Shown here one piece after another: positions 46,142 to 60,897 of a stretch of 64,000 nt of DNA. The notes below the pieces were generated by a model. That model was not told the origin of the DNA. It saw nothing but the letters and a program-made list of their open reading frames with translations, and did no database searches. The stretch lies in assembly GCA_028622995.1 (NCBI GenBank), contig JAJQJQ010000006.1, positions 3,348,001 to 3,412,000 on the forward strand. Direction: 5' to 3'. Source of the DNA: Panagrolaimus kolymaensis (taxonomy: Eukaryota; Nematoda; Chromadorea; Rhabditida; Panagrolaimidae). The position numbers were made by a program, and so were the translations under genes. Numbering within the stretch: position 1 is the stretch's first letter; every line of letters begins with the position of its first letter.

Positions 46142-47806
46142 TTAACCCATGGTTGAAAAGCTGCCCGATTTAGGTTGAAGGCTATTAAATTTAAAAAGAT
46201 TTCGTCGATTTACAAATGGACATACTGGATCCGAAGGAAGCTTGCGTCGAGGGGAAATTGATTCAGGTGAAGAAACTTGGCAATTATTGGATGTTGTTGT
46301 TGTTGGTGTGGGAGTGGATGAAGAAAGTTCGAAAGGGATGGAATCATTTGGAAAGAAGCTGGCAAGAGATGAAGCGGCTGTAATAATGCGTTGGGGAGTA
46401 TTTTGAGGAACCATGTTTTCTTCATCAGTTTGAGATTTAGAAGGACTTGGTTGTAAACTTCGATCGCTTGAAGTTGAACATTCTGTTGGAGTGTGGGTTG
46501 AAGTGGAATATGAAAGGCTTTGGGAAGTTGATGAATGTTGAAGCCTTGGTGGAGGATGATCAAATGAGCGCTGAAAAAAATAACGAAAGAGTTAAAGTTT
46601 TAGAAAAGCTTGAAAGAGTTTTTTCAATTTTGTTTATCTTAGAGTTTTAAAACTTTTTTGGTTTCTTTTTTACAGGAGTTTTCAACTTTTATAAGAAGAT
46701 TATTATTTTCCATTTAAAAAATATGCATACACATACCTGAGCTCTACCACTTGTATACATTTTATCTGTGCAAGCGACGGATAAAAGTGACCATGCACTT
46801 GCTGCATGTGGATAAGCTCTAACACATTCTTGTGAAAACATAACTTCAGCAAAGCATTCACCCATTTTTAACCAAATATGCCGTTCAAATCCAAGTGGAA
46901 TCAATTTTGAATGAATTCGGCCAATGCTTATTGGATCCCAAACTGGTTTGGTTAAAGGTTGTTCAAACATAACATTTAAAATTCCATCGATAAAATCAAT
47001 GAGTAAATGAGCATGATCTCTCAAAGTTGCAATAGATTTTCCTGGACTTCGCTTTTTACGATCTTCAATGCATTTAATGAATGCGCTTCGATAAAATACT
47101 GACATTATGGATGGTTCTTGTTCGATTAAACGATCAAAAATCTAAAATAAAAGATGAAAAATGAAATGAAGTAAAAATTTAAAATGCATGCGAAAAAAAA
47201 TAAACAAACCTTTTCCATGATTTGTAAATTTCCTCTACCAGACGTTTTTGGAGCTTCACTTAGTCGTTTCCAAGTAACTCGAAGAGCTCGACGCTAAAAA
47301 AAATAAAACCATTTATTTATGTATGCATTTTTATGTTGGTGATAAATTTGATGAAAAAGTGAAGTCAAAATTTTTTTAAGATTATTAATTTCATCCAACA
47401 AAGTTGCAGTTTTATGTTTAATTTTAAAAAGTTTACCCAAATTTAGAGGCAACTATTTGACTTTTTTTTCCAAGTTTCTTTAATTTTTTGCAAGTAAATT
47501 ATGAAGAAAAAAACTCACTTGTGGATATGATAATCTCGAATTTAAATCTTTAACAAATAATTTTAAATTATTCAATCTTTGATCTTCTGGTGTAATTTCA
47601 AGACAAATATTATCACTGGGAAGTGAGCTTGAAACCGAACTTTCTTTTTTAATGACATAAGCATGATGATCAATATGGCTGCCTAAAATATTTTTTGTAA
47701 ACAGCAATTGTAAATCAAAGAAAATGGACATACTGTATTCATCATATTCGTCATTAAGTTGTTGAATCAGCTTTCGCCTTTGTATGGCTTCCTTTATTCT
47801 CATCAT
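46142..47806 (-). CDS. Nematode globin-like protein A
   Basis: Exons 47519-47806, 47210-47293, 46737-47141 and 46142-46570 give 401 residues. Residues about 98-255 follow the globin helices: VTWKRLSEAPK (helix A), IMEKIFDRLIEQEPSIMSVF (B/C), a helix E with ATLRDHAHLLIDFIDGIL, and helix F with the candidate heme-ligand His in IGRIHSKLIPLGFERHIWL, followed by KMGECFAEVMFS. The N-terminal 95 residues are charged and the C-terminal 145 are Ser/Thr/Pro-rich (TPTPTTTTSNN) and look disordered. Nematodes have many such extended neuronal globins; this fits that group. It shares ATLRDHxH, the HSKL/HAQL-GF segment and GEC with the gene at 52551. Sensing or signalling is inference from the family. Confidence 0.7.
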
Positions 47807-50800
47807 CGTGAGCGAAGTAAAAAGATAATTATTTTTTCTTTACTTTTTTTAAATTAAAAAAAATTAATGGAAGAAGATGCTTTTTTAGGAACCCAAGGAG
47901 GAGAAGGAGATTATCAAATGAAAAGATTAAATAATACACAAGGGATGAAAGCTGAAATGGTGTAAAGCATATGATTTGTTGCAGTCAAAAAAATATAATA
48001 TGTGTGTTTATTAAAAATGTTAAAAGGCGATGGCAAAAATAAAAAGGTTCGCGTCACGCATACACAAATATATATCACTTTCTCTCCACCTTTCATCCTC
48101 CTCCATAACAGAATTAAAAGATGGAAATACAAAATAAAAATTATATGAGGGAATCGGATTTATTGTGCAACAAAAAATAAATTTTTTATACTTTTGAGAG
48201 TCTTATAAGTTACAACCCTTACTAAAAAATGATGCCATTGTTTTTTTTATTCGTTGTTATTATAGTGGTGTCCAAATAGAGAAAGGAAGAAGGTATAAAA
48301 AAATAATTAATTTAATTAAGTGTTAATGGTATTTTTAGTCTTTTTTTTTCGCTGATATCAATTTATTAACTTTATTTATTTTTGTCGTTTTAATAATGGC
48401 TTGTTCATTAGCGGGGTAACAATAAATTATAAAAAAATATTTAGCACTTTCTACAGTAATCAAAGATCAATTTTTTACAATAACAAAAACATATTAATAA
48501 TAAAGCTTTTGGGGATATGTACGTCTTATTATTATTTAGGAAGAATTGGGACAACGCAAATACGTAAAAGAAGCCCTAAGAAGAAGAAAAGAACGAATAA
48601 GAATAAATCAATTATTCAAAATTTACTAACATTCAAGAAATTTTGGAGGTTGTCAAAAGGCACTTTTGGAAGGTCATTTTTCATAATAGCAAATATGGAA
48701 TAAAAGTGATATCCTGCAGGCTTAAGGAATGAAAAAAAATCAGTTAAACCTAACAACATCAGTTTAAGAAAAATCCGATTTCGATACAAACCTTTTTCAC
48801 GAATAAAGACAATTGCCAATAGTTTAAACCATAGACATGTTAAACAAAACAAAAAGCTTCACAAACAACAAAACATAAAAAAACTCAAATAATAAAAAGC
48901 ATACATAAGTATAAAAGTAATGGGACACTGCAAAATTAATTTTTTTTAAACGTCAATATCTCCTATTTCCTTTCAACGGTTTTAAATGCTTCAATTTTCT
49001 TCACATTATTCTTTTTACCTTCCTTTTTTTATTTTTGCCACGGAAGAAGTACATATCTTTTGGGAATTGAATGAAAGCTTATTTTAAAAAAGAACATGAC
49101 TTTTTGCCTCTTTCTAATTTGGTTATCTTATTTTTATTATTCAGCTTAAAAGTGACGGGAGTATTAGTACCTATTATGAATTTTGCTAAAAGTAAACAGA
49201 AAATAAGAAAAGTTAAATTAAGAATATTATAAGGTGGAGGAAAGAAAAATAAATAAAATAAGATTTGAACCTGATCTGATTAAGCATATGGCAGCGGTTG
49301 GTTAATAAAATTAAAAAAAAATTGGGACAAAATAAACCACATGATTCAGCTGCTTTTTATCACCGCGAAAAAATAAAATTGTCAAAAGATGCACGGAGAA
49401 ACTGTTAGGCGCCACGCCACCACAAATGTTTTAGTTTTGTTTCAAAACCATTTAGTTCAAAAAGTTTAAATTTTTTTGAAATCTCTAACACCCAGAAAAG
49501 ACAAAAAGGTTCATAGTTCCGCATCTCATAGAAAAAGAAAAAAACCATATTGCAAAAAGAAAAAATATTTCAAAAATGCTCCCATAACAACGATACGAAA
49601 TTAAATTTTTTTTAAACAATGAAAAAAGCAAAATTTTGTTTAAACTTTTTTTCCAGTTTTTTTTTCTTCTTTTTTTCCATTTAAATTGCATGAATAAAGA
49701 GTGAGCTAACAATACAATACGAAAGGGAAAAAAAGAGGTGTGAGTGTATATGGAAATAAAGACCATAAGAAATAAAATGTATTTTTGCAGAAAAATGGGA
49801 CCATAAAAAAATTATTTTATTGTGGTTTTAAAGTAGTCATATATCTTTCAATTGAAAGTTAATTTAAAGATTAATGCTAGCTTGTATCGAGAAAAAAAGA
49901 AAGAACGAATATCCATCCCTCTTCTTAACTTTCATATATGAGCGCGAGCGAGCAATGGATTAATTTTTTCTTTCTTTCATGTGGGCTGGAATAAAGAAAA
50001 AACAAAACAGATGAGGAGATGTATATTTTTTTTTGTATGCACATAGTTTGGGAGGGAGGATTAATAACATTTGCAAAACGGAAAAAGTGCTGCTGTAATT
50101 AAATTTTATTAAAATATTTACAGTCAGCTTTATATTTTTTGTCGCAGCTTTATTATGAAAAATATTTTTATAGTAAACATGTGATTTATTAAAATTTTTA
50201 CTATTTCTTAGAGTTTCAAGATAATATTATTTTCATAAATGACTAACCAAGTTTTATGTTCTAATTAAAGGAGAAGCCATTTTTACAACTTTATTAGTAA
50301 ATTCTTAGATCAAAAACATGCCTTTAAAGTTCCAACACTTTTAAAGAAAATTAGTCAAAGATTTAAACAAAAAAATATTTGAAGCGCTGCATTGCTAAAT
50401 AAAAACATGAAAAAAAGTTTTCAAACCTAATAAAATTTAAAACAAAAAAATCCAATTTTAGTAAAAATGTCAAATAAAACGAAGGAGTTAGTATCACAAG
50501 CTTTTAGAATATCACTTTTACAAATGAAAAACCATAAAGATGTCACCAGACTTTATTACTAAAAGCGTTTTTTGTGGCTATTTTAAGTAACCCAACTTTT
50601 TTACTTCTAATTATAAAAATGGATAGCAAGTCACAGAAGTTTTTTTATGAGTTTTTTTTATTTCCACCGCCCGCTTCTTCACCAATAAAAAAAAGTGATG
50701 CTACTACGAAAACGCTACTCAACAATTTTTCATTTCGTTTAATTCCTTCTTTTAAAATTTCCCAAATGTATACAGTTTCAAAACCGGGAAGAATAAAACT

Positions 50801-52550
50801 TTAGCTTCTTTTTTCTATCGGTCTCTTCCTTTAATGAACAAGTGAGAGAGAAAAAAAAAAGATGCCGAAATGATGAGTAAACAAGGGAAGAAAAAGCATT
50901 GAATTAATAATGAAAATAATAAATATATAAAAGTTGTTTAAAACTTATCCTTGCCTTCTCTTCACGCATTCATTGTCTAGCAAAAAAAAAAAAGCTAGTA
51001 AGATGGGTCGATGATGGCATGAAAAGTCAAGTGACCGCTGTCATGAATCAAACATCTCGTGAGTTTAAAAAAAAGAAGCGATCTCTGCTTCTAGTGTTTT
51101 AAAACTATACAAAAGGCAAATCAAAAATTTATAACATTTTTTTTTCTTCTCCATAGTTTCAAAATCTTTGAACGTTGACAGATAACAAAAAGGCAAAGGC
51201 AATTTTTCTTTCATCCTTTTTCACACTTTTGTGTGTTCGCTTGCTTTTTTTAATTTTGACTTACTTTTCACACACATTTTATCTTGCATGTCAATTTTTC
51301 ATTTATTGACGATAACTAATCTAAAACAAACATAGATCTCCCGAGAAATAAAAAAAAGAATATGACGCTTATTTCACACGGTTAAATGCATTATTTTGCA
51401 GATATAAATTTTTGCTAGCTGAAACTTTGACAAACAATAAAAAAATAAAGAACATAAGTCATGCCACCGTCGCCGCCATTCATTTTTTAATATATGGAAA
51501 GGTTTGAAATGAAATAAATAAATAAATGAATGCAATATGAATGCATTTGTTTTTTTTTTTCATGTTGACGCAAACGTTGTCATCATACTTTATCAACAAA
51601 AAAAGGTTTAGAATATTTAGTGAATAGAGCTAAATAAAGTGTTTATAAAAATAGTTGGAAGGTTGCAAACGCAGCTTTTTCTTTTTTAGATCCAAAAACC
51701 TTTGGTATCAGATTTCTCAGATGCTTTTGCAAATCTTTCGGGATGCCATTCGAAATATTCCTCAACGGTATTATTCCTTTGCCGCTTCAAAAATAAAATG
51801 GGTAAATCCTAATAATCTTACTTTACTAAAAAACAACTAACTACCAATCATACAAATTTATCGACACATTTTTCCAATTGATATGAGCTTTTTCAATTGA
51901 AATAATATTATCGCTCGACGTTAAAAAGTTAAAATAATAAAAATGGTGGAATTTGAGTTTGCAAACTATCTGCGAACAACTTCTCTCACTAAAATATTAT
52001 TCGAAGAACCAGTTACAGTTTATCAACCTTTAAAAATATCGAAAATAACACAATTTTAATTTTCGCATTTGCTTTTAAACCCTTTCAATCTCCAAAGCAA
52101 TTCCACGGCAACAATGCAAATTAGGCTTTTTTAAAACAAAGCAAAAAACAGCTTTGGAAATTATGGAGAGAAAAAATGGAAATAAACTTGTGCATCTAGG
52201 ATACGAGAGACCCACTAACGACAAAGTTTAAATTTGGGATAAACCATAAATCCTTTTCAATGGATTTTTCTTTTTTATATTCAAACTTTTGAAAGTCGCA
52301 AAAGTATTAAGTTTCAGGAAGTGATGCAGAAATAAGAATTGCTTGTTTCATTCAAAGCGGCATCCATTAAAGCGTGGGAGGGAAAGTCAACAATCAAACT
52401 ACTCTTAATTTTATAGCTAGAATTTTAATTTCTCTTTAACGAAAATGCTCTTATGCCAAACGCAGTTTAAAAATATATTTATTTATTTTAATGTACATAA
52501 ATAAAGTAACAGTTAATTGAAGAAAATAAATAACAATCAACCAATAACTT
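47807..52550. other. Long intergenic region between globin-like genes
   Basis: About 4.7 kb with no supported gene. Content is A/T and A/G low complexity. A small cluster of CAGTT words lies near 48740-48765 and 52014-52511. Frames at 48401-48703 and 49485-49766 have no domain. Presumed promoter of globin A is at the left end. Confidence 0.5.
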
Positions 52551-53816
52551 TTAAATTCTCGTAGGTGAAAATCTTTCATATAAAAATGGTGATTGAAGTG
52601 GATGATCGGGTCGAGTTAAAATTTTTCCAGTGATTGGCAAAGCTGTCATATGCTTTGGTGATGAACGTAGTCGATCGATTACAGCTGCAATAAGCACGGT
52701 CCAACCTTTACATGCGTCAGGAAAGCCTCGAACGCAATCCTAAAATATATTTTCTGTTATAAATTATCTTCGCCTGTTTAAAGAAAATATGCTTGCCTGA
52801 ACAACTAAGGCATCTAATAAACATTCACCGAGTTTTTCAAACATGGAAGCTCGAAAACCATATTTTCTTAATTGAGCATGGAAACAACCTATAAATTTGT
52901 CGAAGATTATTAAGCGGCATTTTTGCAAAATTAAAATTTAGTATTTTTTAAATAAATAATAAAAAGTGAATTACCAATTTTATCAATATGTTCAAATATT
53001 TCTTGGGGAGGTAATTCCAATGAATGCACAATTTGTGAAATTAATGAAACAAAGAAATGAATATGATCTCGTAAAGTTGCAATGTTTTGATTTCCTGATC
53101 GACGACGCTCATTTCGATGTTCACACATTGAATCAACAAATGCAGAATTATAAAAAACATCTTTTAAATTTTTTTCTTTCTAAAAAATTTTAATTTTGAA
53201 CTTTCAATTGTGATACTATAAAGACTGTAACATACAGATTCAAACTTTTCAAAAACTTTATCCATAATTGCTACTATTCCTTTACAATTTGATCGCGGAG
53301 TATCACACAACCTCGCCCATGTAACTTTTATACCTCTGACAAAATCGGGTTTAATATTCCATGCAATGGCCTAAAATTAAGGAGTTAAAAAATTTATAGC
53401 ATAGAGAAAAAATGTTTAATTTTCAAGGAAAAAACATAAAAGATTTCTGCTACATAAAAATGTGTAACTCAAAGATTAACAAAAAAATAATTTATATTAA
53501 AGCATTTATTACTTACTAGAGTAAATTTTATAACCGGCACTGATCCTGATCGCTTTCTTTGTGGAAAAGGGCCAGGAACTTTCAATCGATTTCCAGCTTC
53601 AGTGCCATTTGAAGAAGAAGAAGTGCCACCAGATAAAATAACACTACAACTTCCTCGACGTCCAGCTGATGTGGAACCAGCCGCTGACAATAGACTATTG
53701 GGTTGATTTCTTTGCCCCGGGGATTGAGATCGTCGACGCTGATAATTTTTATTTGGAGTTGGTGTTCGTTTTTGTTGTTTGTTTAAACGTAATCGGGCTG
53801 TTGCAGCACCAATCAT
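52551..53816 (-). CDS. Nematode globin-like protein B
   Basis: Exons 53517-53816, 53236-53370, 52975-53179, 52797-52888 and 52551-52739 give 306 residues. The first 95 residues are basic and Ser/Gly-rich (RRRSQSPGQRN; GGTSSSSNG), probably disordered. The globin part begins KVTWARLCDTPRSNCKG, continues VAIMDKVFEKFE, the helix-E segment ATLRDHIHFFVSLISQIV, then the helix-F His in FHAQLRKYGFRASMFEKL, GECLLDALVVQ and DCVRGFPDACKGWTVLIAAV. It is a paralog of globin A, 4.7 kb away on the same strand, but lacks the long C-terminal tail. The intron at 52740-52796 uses a GC donor (CAG|GCAAGC). Confidence 0.7.
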
Positions 53817-56575
53817 TTTTTATGCTAAAAATGGTACAATTTTGATTGAATTCAACGAAATTTATTTTATCGATTTTAAAAAGTCCACGATGTTATTTAA
53901 AAATAAAATAAAAGTAGCTACAGTTTTTACCCAACAATTGTATTTAGAACCAACAATATAAATTTAAAAAAATAAGATAAAATTTTTAAAAGTATATAAA
54001 TTAGTTGTAATAAAAGTGGAAACTTTGTTAATGATATGCTTATAGGTAGCAATAAAAGCAGATATGAATGGTCCAAATTAATGGGAATAAACAAACAAAA
54101 AAGAAAATATTGAGAAAGTTTGCCCCAATAAAAAAATGCGCAGTTAGGTTTTTAAATAAATTAAAGTTACACCAAAATTAAAAAAATAAAGCCTATGTTA
54201 AACAGTTTATATGTAACACATAAAAGGTTATTTTATAATCCACCGACAAGCACTCTCAGATTAAGCTTAAACAAAATCCCAACAAAACAAAAAATTGACT
54301 TTCAACTCAACAAGCTTGATGATATTCTAAATCTCTAGCCTTTTTTTATTTTATCGCGATTTTATGTATTTCCATCTCCCTTATTCTGCTTATTCTCTCT
54401 TCAATATGCTTTTTGTTTAACAGCTTTTATTCCTTTTTAAGGATTCCCTTTACGCTCTTCAACTTATTTCACAGGAATTGTCCCATGGGATCATAAACAC
54501 ACGCTCACTTGCATTTACCATTTATCCGTCTATCGTTTTTGGCACTTTTTTTTCTTCTTCGTTAAACGTTTGTTTCTACCCTTTCGGAATTGAAGAAAGA
54601 AAAAGATCTGTTTTCCGTCAAAATGAAAAGATGGAAGCCATCATCCACCCACAGGAAAAAGCGAGCGAGCAATGTAACTGGCTTCCATCCAGATGAAGAA
54701 GACGACGAAAAAATCCATGAAAGAAAGAAGAAAAAATTCAAATTATTCAAACACATAAAATATGGTTATGGTGAAATTTGAAATACGGGTGCAACAAATT
54801 CTGAAGAAAATGAGACCAGTGGGTTCTATTTAAAACGAAGCATAAAGGAAAATCGAAGGAGACAATAACAAAGACTCAACAAAAAAATATCAATAGGAAA
54901 AGTCATTTTTTATTTTATTCAAGTTTTTTTAAAGAAGACAAAAGAAATAAGGAAAAAAATTATGATGGGCATCATCATTTATTAAAAAAAGGCGACGAAG
55001 AGATCGTATAAGATGTTTACCATATTTTTATTTTTTATTTTGAAATTCATGAAGAAAAAATAGGGATAATAATAATAATCTCGAGCAACATTAGAACGAA
55101 CGCTAACAAAAGTAGCTGCTAAAAAAGCAATATAAAATACAGAAATTTGATCTCAGTTTTTAACATTTTGCAGAGCCACGATGCGATTAATTAACTATAA
55201 CAAAATATAAAGATTTATTTTCAAAAATAAAACTATCTTCAACATTTCTAATTCTTTTAACTTTCAAAAAAATACTTGACACAAAGTTAATAGTACTATT
55301 TTTTGTTTCTTCGGCTTAATATCAACAAAGCCATTCCAAAGATAAAAGCAGATAAAAAAAACAGCCAAAAACAAAAAAAAAAAGAAGACGAATACGAGAT
55401 AGACAGAATTTCATCAAAAATTGTTTAACCAAAAGACGAAAACTCAATAAAGGATATAAGGTAATTTAATTTTATCTCTCAGTAGAAAAAAAACTTTTCC
55501 AGTCAGCAAGCAGCATAAAAAATTTAAACAGGAAAAGTAAAGGACCAAAAATGCAAATACATATTTTTTTCAAAACATTTTTTGTTGGTTATTTATGAAA
55601 TGCATGTTTTGTAACATTTTTTTGTTGCTGCTGCAGTCTTTAAAACCGATTACTCCCTCTTCTTCTATGTTTGTAATCTTTAAAAAGCAGCCGCCCTTTG
55701 TAGTTCGCTTTAAAGATTATCATAAATCACAAAATCTTCTTCTGTACGCTAAATTAAAAATCACAAAACAAAAAAACGTGTGGGAATTTAGAAGTGAGTT
55801 TGTAGCTTACAAAAAAGGCTGAAAAAAATAAAAATACAAAATGATGTTGGAAATATTCGATTGTTTTATAGTTTTACCGGATTGTCGTCTGACATTTCCT
55901 GAAAAAAAAGAGAATAGAAGAGAAGTCATTAATTTTAAGAAAATCCTTTGAGTCAATGAGAATATGTGTTCAAAGAAATAAGGAGTTTATGTTACTACGA
56001 TTTTACAATGAAACTTATAATAATTATTAGAATAACTAACATGACAAAGGATCTAATTAATCAAAAAATCTTTAGTAAGTTTAAAAATGTAATTAAAGTT
56101 AATTCCACTTTTATAAAGAGAAGCGTGAGAAAAGAAAATCCTCACAAAAAAAAAAAGAAGAAGCACATGAACGCCTTCGAACAAAGGCAACAAGAAAATG
56201 AAAAGAAAAAATGCCGACGGAAAATAACAAGATTGCTGCTGCCATCTGTTTGAAAGAAAATCTCGGAGGCGTGAAACATTCTATTTTTAAGCTTCAAAAA
56301 ATCCAAAAATAGCATCCATCAAAAAAAATTTTAGTTTAAAGATTCATATCAAAAGTGACATAACGTTTTAAATTTATCATTTCCGGCACATGTATCAATG
56401 TTGTTTACAAATATTTTCTGCCATTATTATTAAAATGCTATATACATTTTGTATCTGTTATTGCACAACAGATACTTTTCCCCTTTTATTACTTTTTATC
56501 ATATTTTTTTGATAAGTCAATCGTTTGCTTTTTTTCTTTGAGACGACTACTTTTTCATGTGATAGCGTCTCCATT
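53817..56575. other. Intergenic, no gene seen
   Basis: AT-rich spacer, with A/G-rich runs (54590-54760, 55370-55400) and ATA repeats near 55065. No convincing protein or RNA gene before the tRNA at 56576. Confidence 0.5.
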
Positions 56576-56663
56576 CCAGCCATAGCTCAGTTGGTAGAGC
56601 AGAGGACTGTAGTTAAAATAAATGGCCATCCTTAGGTCGCTGGTTCAAATCCGGCTGGCTGGA
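56576..56663 (+). tRNA. tRNA-Tyr (GTA) with 15-nt intron
   Basis: Seven-base acceptor stem CCAGCCA/TGGCTGG with discriminator A. A box is TAGCTCAGTTGGTAGAGC, B box GGTTCAAATCC, T stem GCTGG/CCGGC. The anticodon GTA is at 56609-56611, followed by G and an intron at 56613-56627; the resumed sequence ATCCTTAGGTC is the standard tRNA-Tyr 3' half. Intron-bearing tRNA-Tyr is normal in animals. Poly-T at 56671-56677 would end transcription. It lies 106 bp before a spliced collagen leader exon on the same strand. Confidence 0.95.
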
Positions 56664-56912
56664 TAATTCTTTTTTCATTTTTTTCTTGTAAAAAAATTTA
56701 AAATGGATAAAGAAATCTTTTTTTCTTTCTCGTACTTTTCTTTTTTCTCCTTCAATCAATTTATTACAGAAATTCTCGAGCAAGGCGATGCATGTGTCGT
56801 TCCAAGGCCGTCGGCAAAAGGTAAATTTAGGTCATTATGTCATTCACCGTTTAGATAAAAACAATTTTAAATTTTTTTTATTTTCGTTTAGTCTATCATT
56901 TTTTCTCAACCC

Positions 56913-57978
56913 ATGGAAACATCGTTGAAGTCATCAGCTTCCAAGAAAGCCGGCAGCGACCGTATGGTTGCTTATGCTGCCACCACTGTTAGTATTGCTT
57001 GTTTTGTTATCTTAATTTCAACTCTTGGGTTGATGCAACGCCAACTTGATAATGCTCATACTAATCTTGAAGAAAGAATGGGAAAATTTAAATTACAAAC
57101 TCGACAAATTTGGCAAGATATTATGGTTGTTCAAAGCAAAGGTCGTGTAAAGCGTCAAGGATATGGAAATGGTGGAGGTGCTTCTGATGAAGCTCCACAA
57201 TGCACAAGTTGTGTCCAATTGCAATGTCCTCCAGGACCTCCTGGACCACCAGGAGTTGATGGAGAAGATGGCGTGGATGGTTTGCCTGGACGCCCTGGTA
57301 AACCAGGTCTTGATGGATTGGATGTTCCACTTGAACCTGAACCAAGCTTTCCATGGTTTGTTTATGGTCCTTTGTATCAAGTTTTTTAGCTTTATAATTT
57401 TAGTGTTGTATGTCCCGCTGGACCTCCTGGAAATCGTGGCCCACAAGGAGAGCCAGGAAGACCTGGAATACCAGGTGAACATGGTCATCCAGGATTGCCT
57501 GGTCGACCTGGAAAACCAGGACGTGTTGGAGATGCTGGACCACCTGGGGAACCAGGTGAATCAGGTGAGCCTGGCATTAAAGGTCCTCCAGGCGATGATT
57601 CTATTGGTGGAACAGGCATTAAAGGACCTCCTGGACCACCTGGCCCTCGTGGACCAAAAGGATTACCTGGACCTAATGGACAACCTGTAAGCGATATAAT
57701 TAAATTAAAATATCCATAGTAAAATCACATTTTAGTCAAATAATCCTGGACCTCCAGGTGCCATTGGTGAAACAGGGCCACCTGGTCCACCTGGAAGACG
57801 TGGAGAACCAGGTCCTCCTGGGCCCGTTGGTGTTCCAGGCGATGCTGGAGAAGCAGGAGGTCATTGTCCTAGTTCATGCGGAGTTCAAGAAATTATTGCT
57901 CCATCCGTTGTTGAACTTGATACTTCTAATTGGGGTTCTGGTTCCACTTATGAACAACATTCTGGTTATCGAGTTTAA
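56913..57978 (+). CDS. Cuticle collagen A
   Basis: Exons 56913-57355, 57404-57686 and 57736-57978 encode 322 residues. Residues 20-45 are a membrane anchor ([20 protein letters not shown]) and a basic RVKRQ at about 72-76 is the subtilisin-like cleavage site. Cys pairs ([14 protein letters not shown]) flank Gly-X-Y blocks of increasing length: 11 residues, then blocks broken at 125-145, about 160-250 and 255-285. This is the usual nematode cuticle collagen plan. An upstream exon at 56770-56818 with a TTATTACAG acceptor and a GTAAAT donor is a 5' UTR or leader exon. Product trimerises with other collagens in the apical matrix. It is convergent with collagen B, with 398 bp between the stops. 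Confidence 0.93.
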
Positions 57979-58376
57979 TAAAAGAAAAACCATTGTAACA
58001 AATATTTATTAATGAAAAATAAATACAAATTATTTAAACATGGTGAAATAAATTTTTAAAAATTCTTTGATAAAAAAATCATTTGGAAACACATACTTTT
58101 GGATGTAGTAAAAAGGTGGCTGTTTTTAACAATCAATAAAAATAAAGACAACAAAGAATTCTAAATGTTTTGCTTTAATTACACAAATAAAAAACATGTC
58201 ATCAATCCCAAAAAAGGTGTCATCCAAAAATATAATAAAATATTAGAGTATTCTTTCCAAAAATTATTTTTAACTCTTGAATCAAACTAAACATTGAGAT
58301 AAGAAAATCATCATTAAATTTATTAAAAAGTTATTACGACGATATATTCATTAAACCAAAAAATTAAAATTTTGTG

Positions 58377-59503
<1,127 letters not shown>

Positions 59504-60442
59504 TTTTTAGAAGATAAAAAAGTTTGTGAAACAGCCCCCGAGAAAAATAAAAATAAGACATTACTAAAGGTTTTTTGAAGACATTCAAAGCCGCAAAAAA
59601 AATCTCGATCAAATTAGGTCATTGTTTCAATTTAAAAAAATAGTAAAGAAAAAGACACCTATTCGGCGATATTTGGGTTAGTTTTTTTTAACGTAAATTA
59701 AATCGACTGTTTGTTAAACCATTAAAAAATGATCATAATCATCGATTCAAACAGGTTGATAAACTTTTTCAATTAAAAACTTTATCTTTACCATCAAAAG
59801 CAGCAGCTTATTGACTTTTGTAAAATGTAATTTGGAAATAAAAACATTCAAGAGGTAAAAATCAAAATCGTGTTTCCAATGATATCTCATTGGTACACCT
59901 TCTCAAGGTTGTCTCGTAAATTATTCACACTTTTTGTCTCAATTTTGGATCCTAAAAAATATACGTAAAAATATTTTTATTAATTTACGACAGCAAGAGT
60001 AGTCAAAGATGCTAACGATACTTTCCAAACAAATGTTCCAAAAAACACATATTAGATCGAGGAAAACAGCCATTTTTTATGTTACATAATAAAACCATGA
60101 AAAGCATCCGTGATATGCTTTCAAAATTATGCATTTCATCATCCCAAATTTTTATTATATATATCTCCATATCGTACATTTCGAATTGAAATAATTTTGA
60201 GCGCGAAATATAAGCTCAATGCAACGAAGCAAGGGAATTCTTCTTGCTAAAACAAATTTTTTTAGGCTTTGGCGTGCAGCATTTTGAAATCTTCAAAAAA
60301 CGATATTTTCATTTTGCACATTTGTTATTTTTCTCAAAGCTGTCATCTTTTTTTATTCAACCAAAATCATCATGCAAATTATTTCTTCGTCACTTCAATT
60401 TGCTTTTGGAAATTCTTTGCACTTTTTCTATTTGTGTGTTGG
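59504..60442. other. Intergenic, promoter of collagen B
   Basis: AT-rich, no gene seen. A frame at 60244-60622 runs into the MITE and is not credible. Confidence 0.5.
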
Positions 60443-60897
60443 TACGTGATTAGTGTTAAATTCCCGATCCGACCGACAAAAAAGTCGGGAAATTCAAAAA
60501 AAGTCGGGATAGAAATTGTTCTCGGTCGGAAAAGTCGGGAAAAAGTCGGGATAAAAATTTTTGTCGGTCGGGAATTCGGGGGATCGAAAAGTAGGGTATG
60601 GTGTTGGAATTTTTTTAATTAAATTAATTATAAGAATTTAAATATATAAAAATGAGCTATTTAATGTAAATGAAATATAAATAAAGGGTTTTTGGTTAAA
60701 ATAAAGGCGAAAATGAATGATTTTTAAAATTAATATTAATTTTTTTTATTTGTCGGGATAAAAAATGAGTCGGTCGGGAAAGTCGGGAAAATGTCGGGAT
60801 AGAAATTATCGTCGGTCGGGAAGTCGGTCGGGAAAAAGTCGGTCGGGAAGTCGGGAATCCCCGACTTTTCGGTCGGGAATTTAACACTATACGTGAT
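60443..60897. mobile_element. hAT-type MITE with 8-bp target duplication
   Basis: A 439-bp element (60451-60889) starts TAGTGTTAAATTCCCGA and ends with its exact inverse TCGGGAATTTAACACTA, a 17-bp terminal inverted repeat. Both sides carry the same 8-bp target duplication TACGTGAT (60443-60450 and 60890-60897). Eight-base duplications and a TIR beginning TAGNG are hallmarks of the hAT superfamily. Both ends contain many subterminal copies of GTCGGGA/CGGTCGG, as expected for transposase-binding sites; the centre (60600-60740) is AT-rich. No transposase is encoded. Its right duplication overlaps the first two bases of the ABHD12 start codon. Confidence 0.85.

Noticed and set aside
48401..48703. 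100-residue plus-strand frame
   Set aside because: Lys/Asn/Ile-rich, no signal or domain, isolated in an AT-rich desert.
60244..60622. Frames running into the MITE
   Set aside because: They cross the MITE border and reflect its GTCGGGA repeats.
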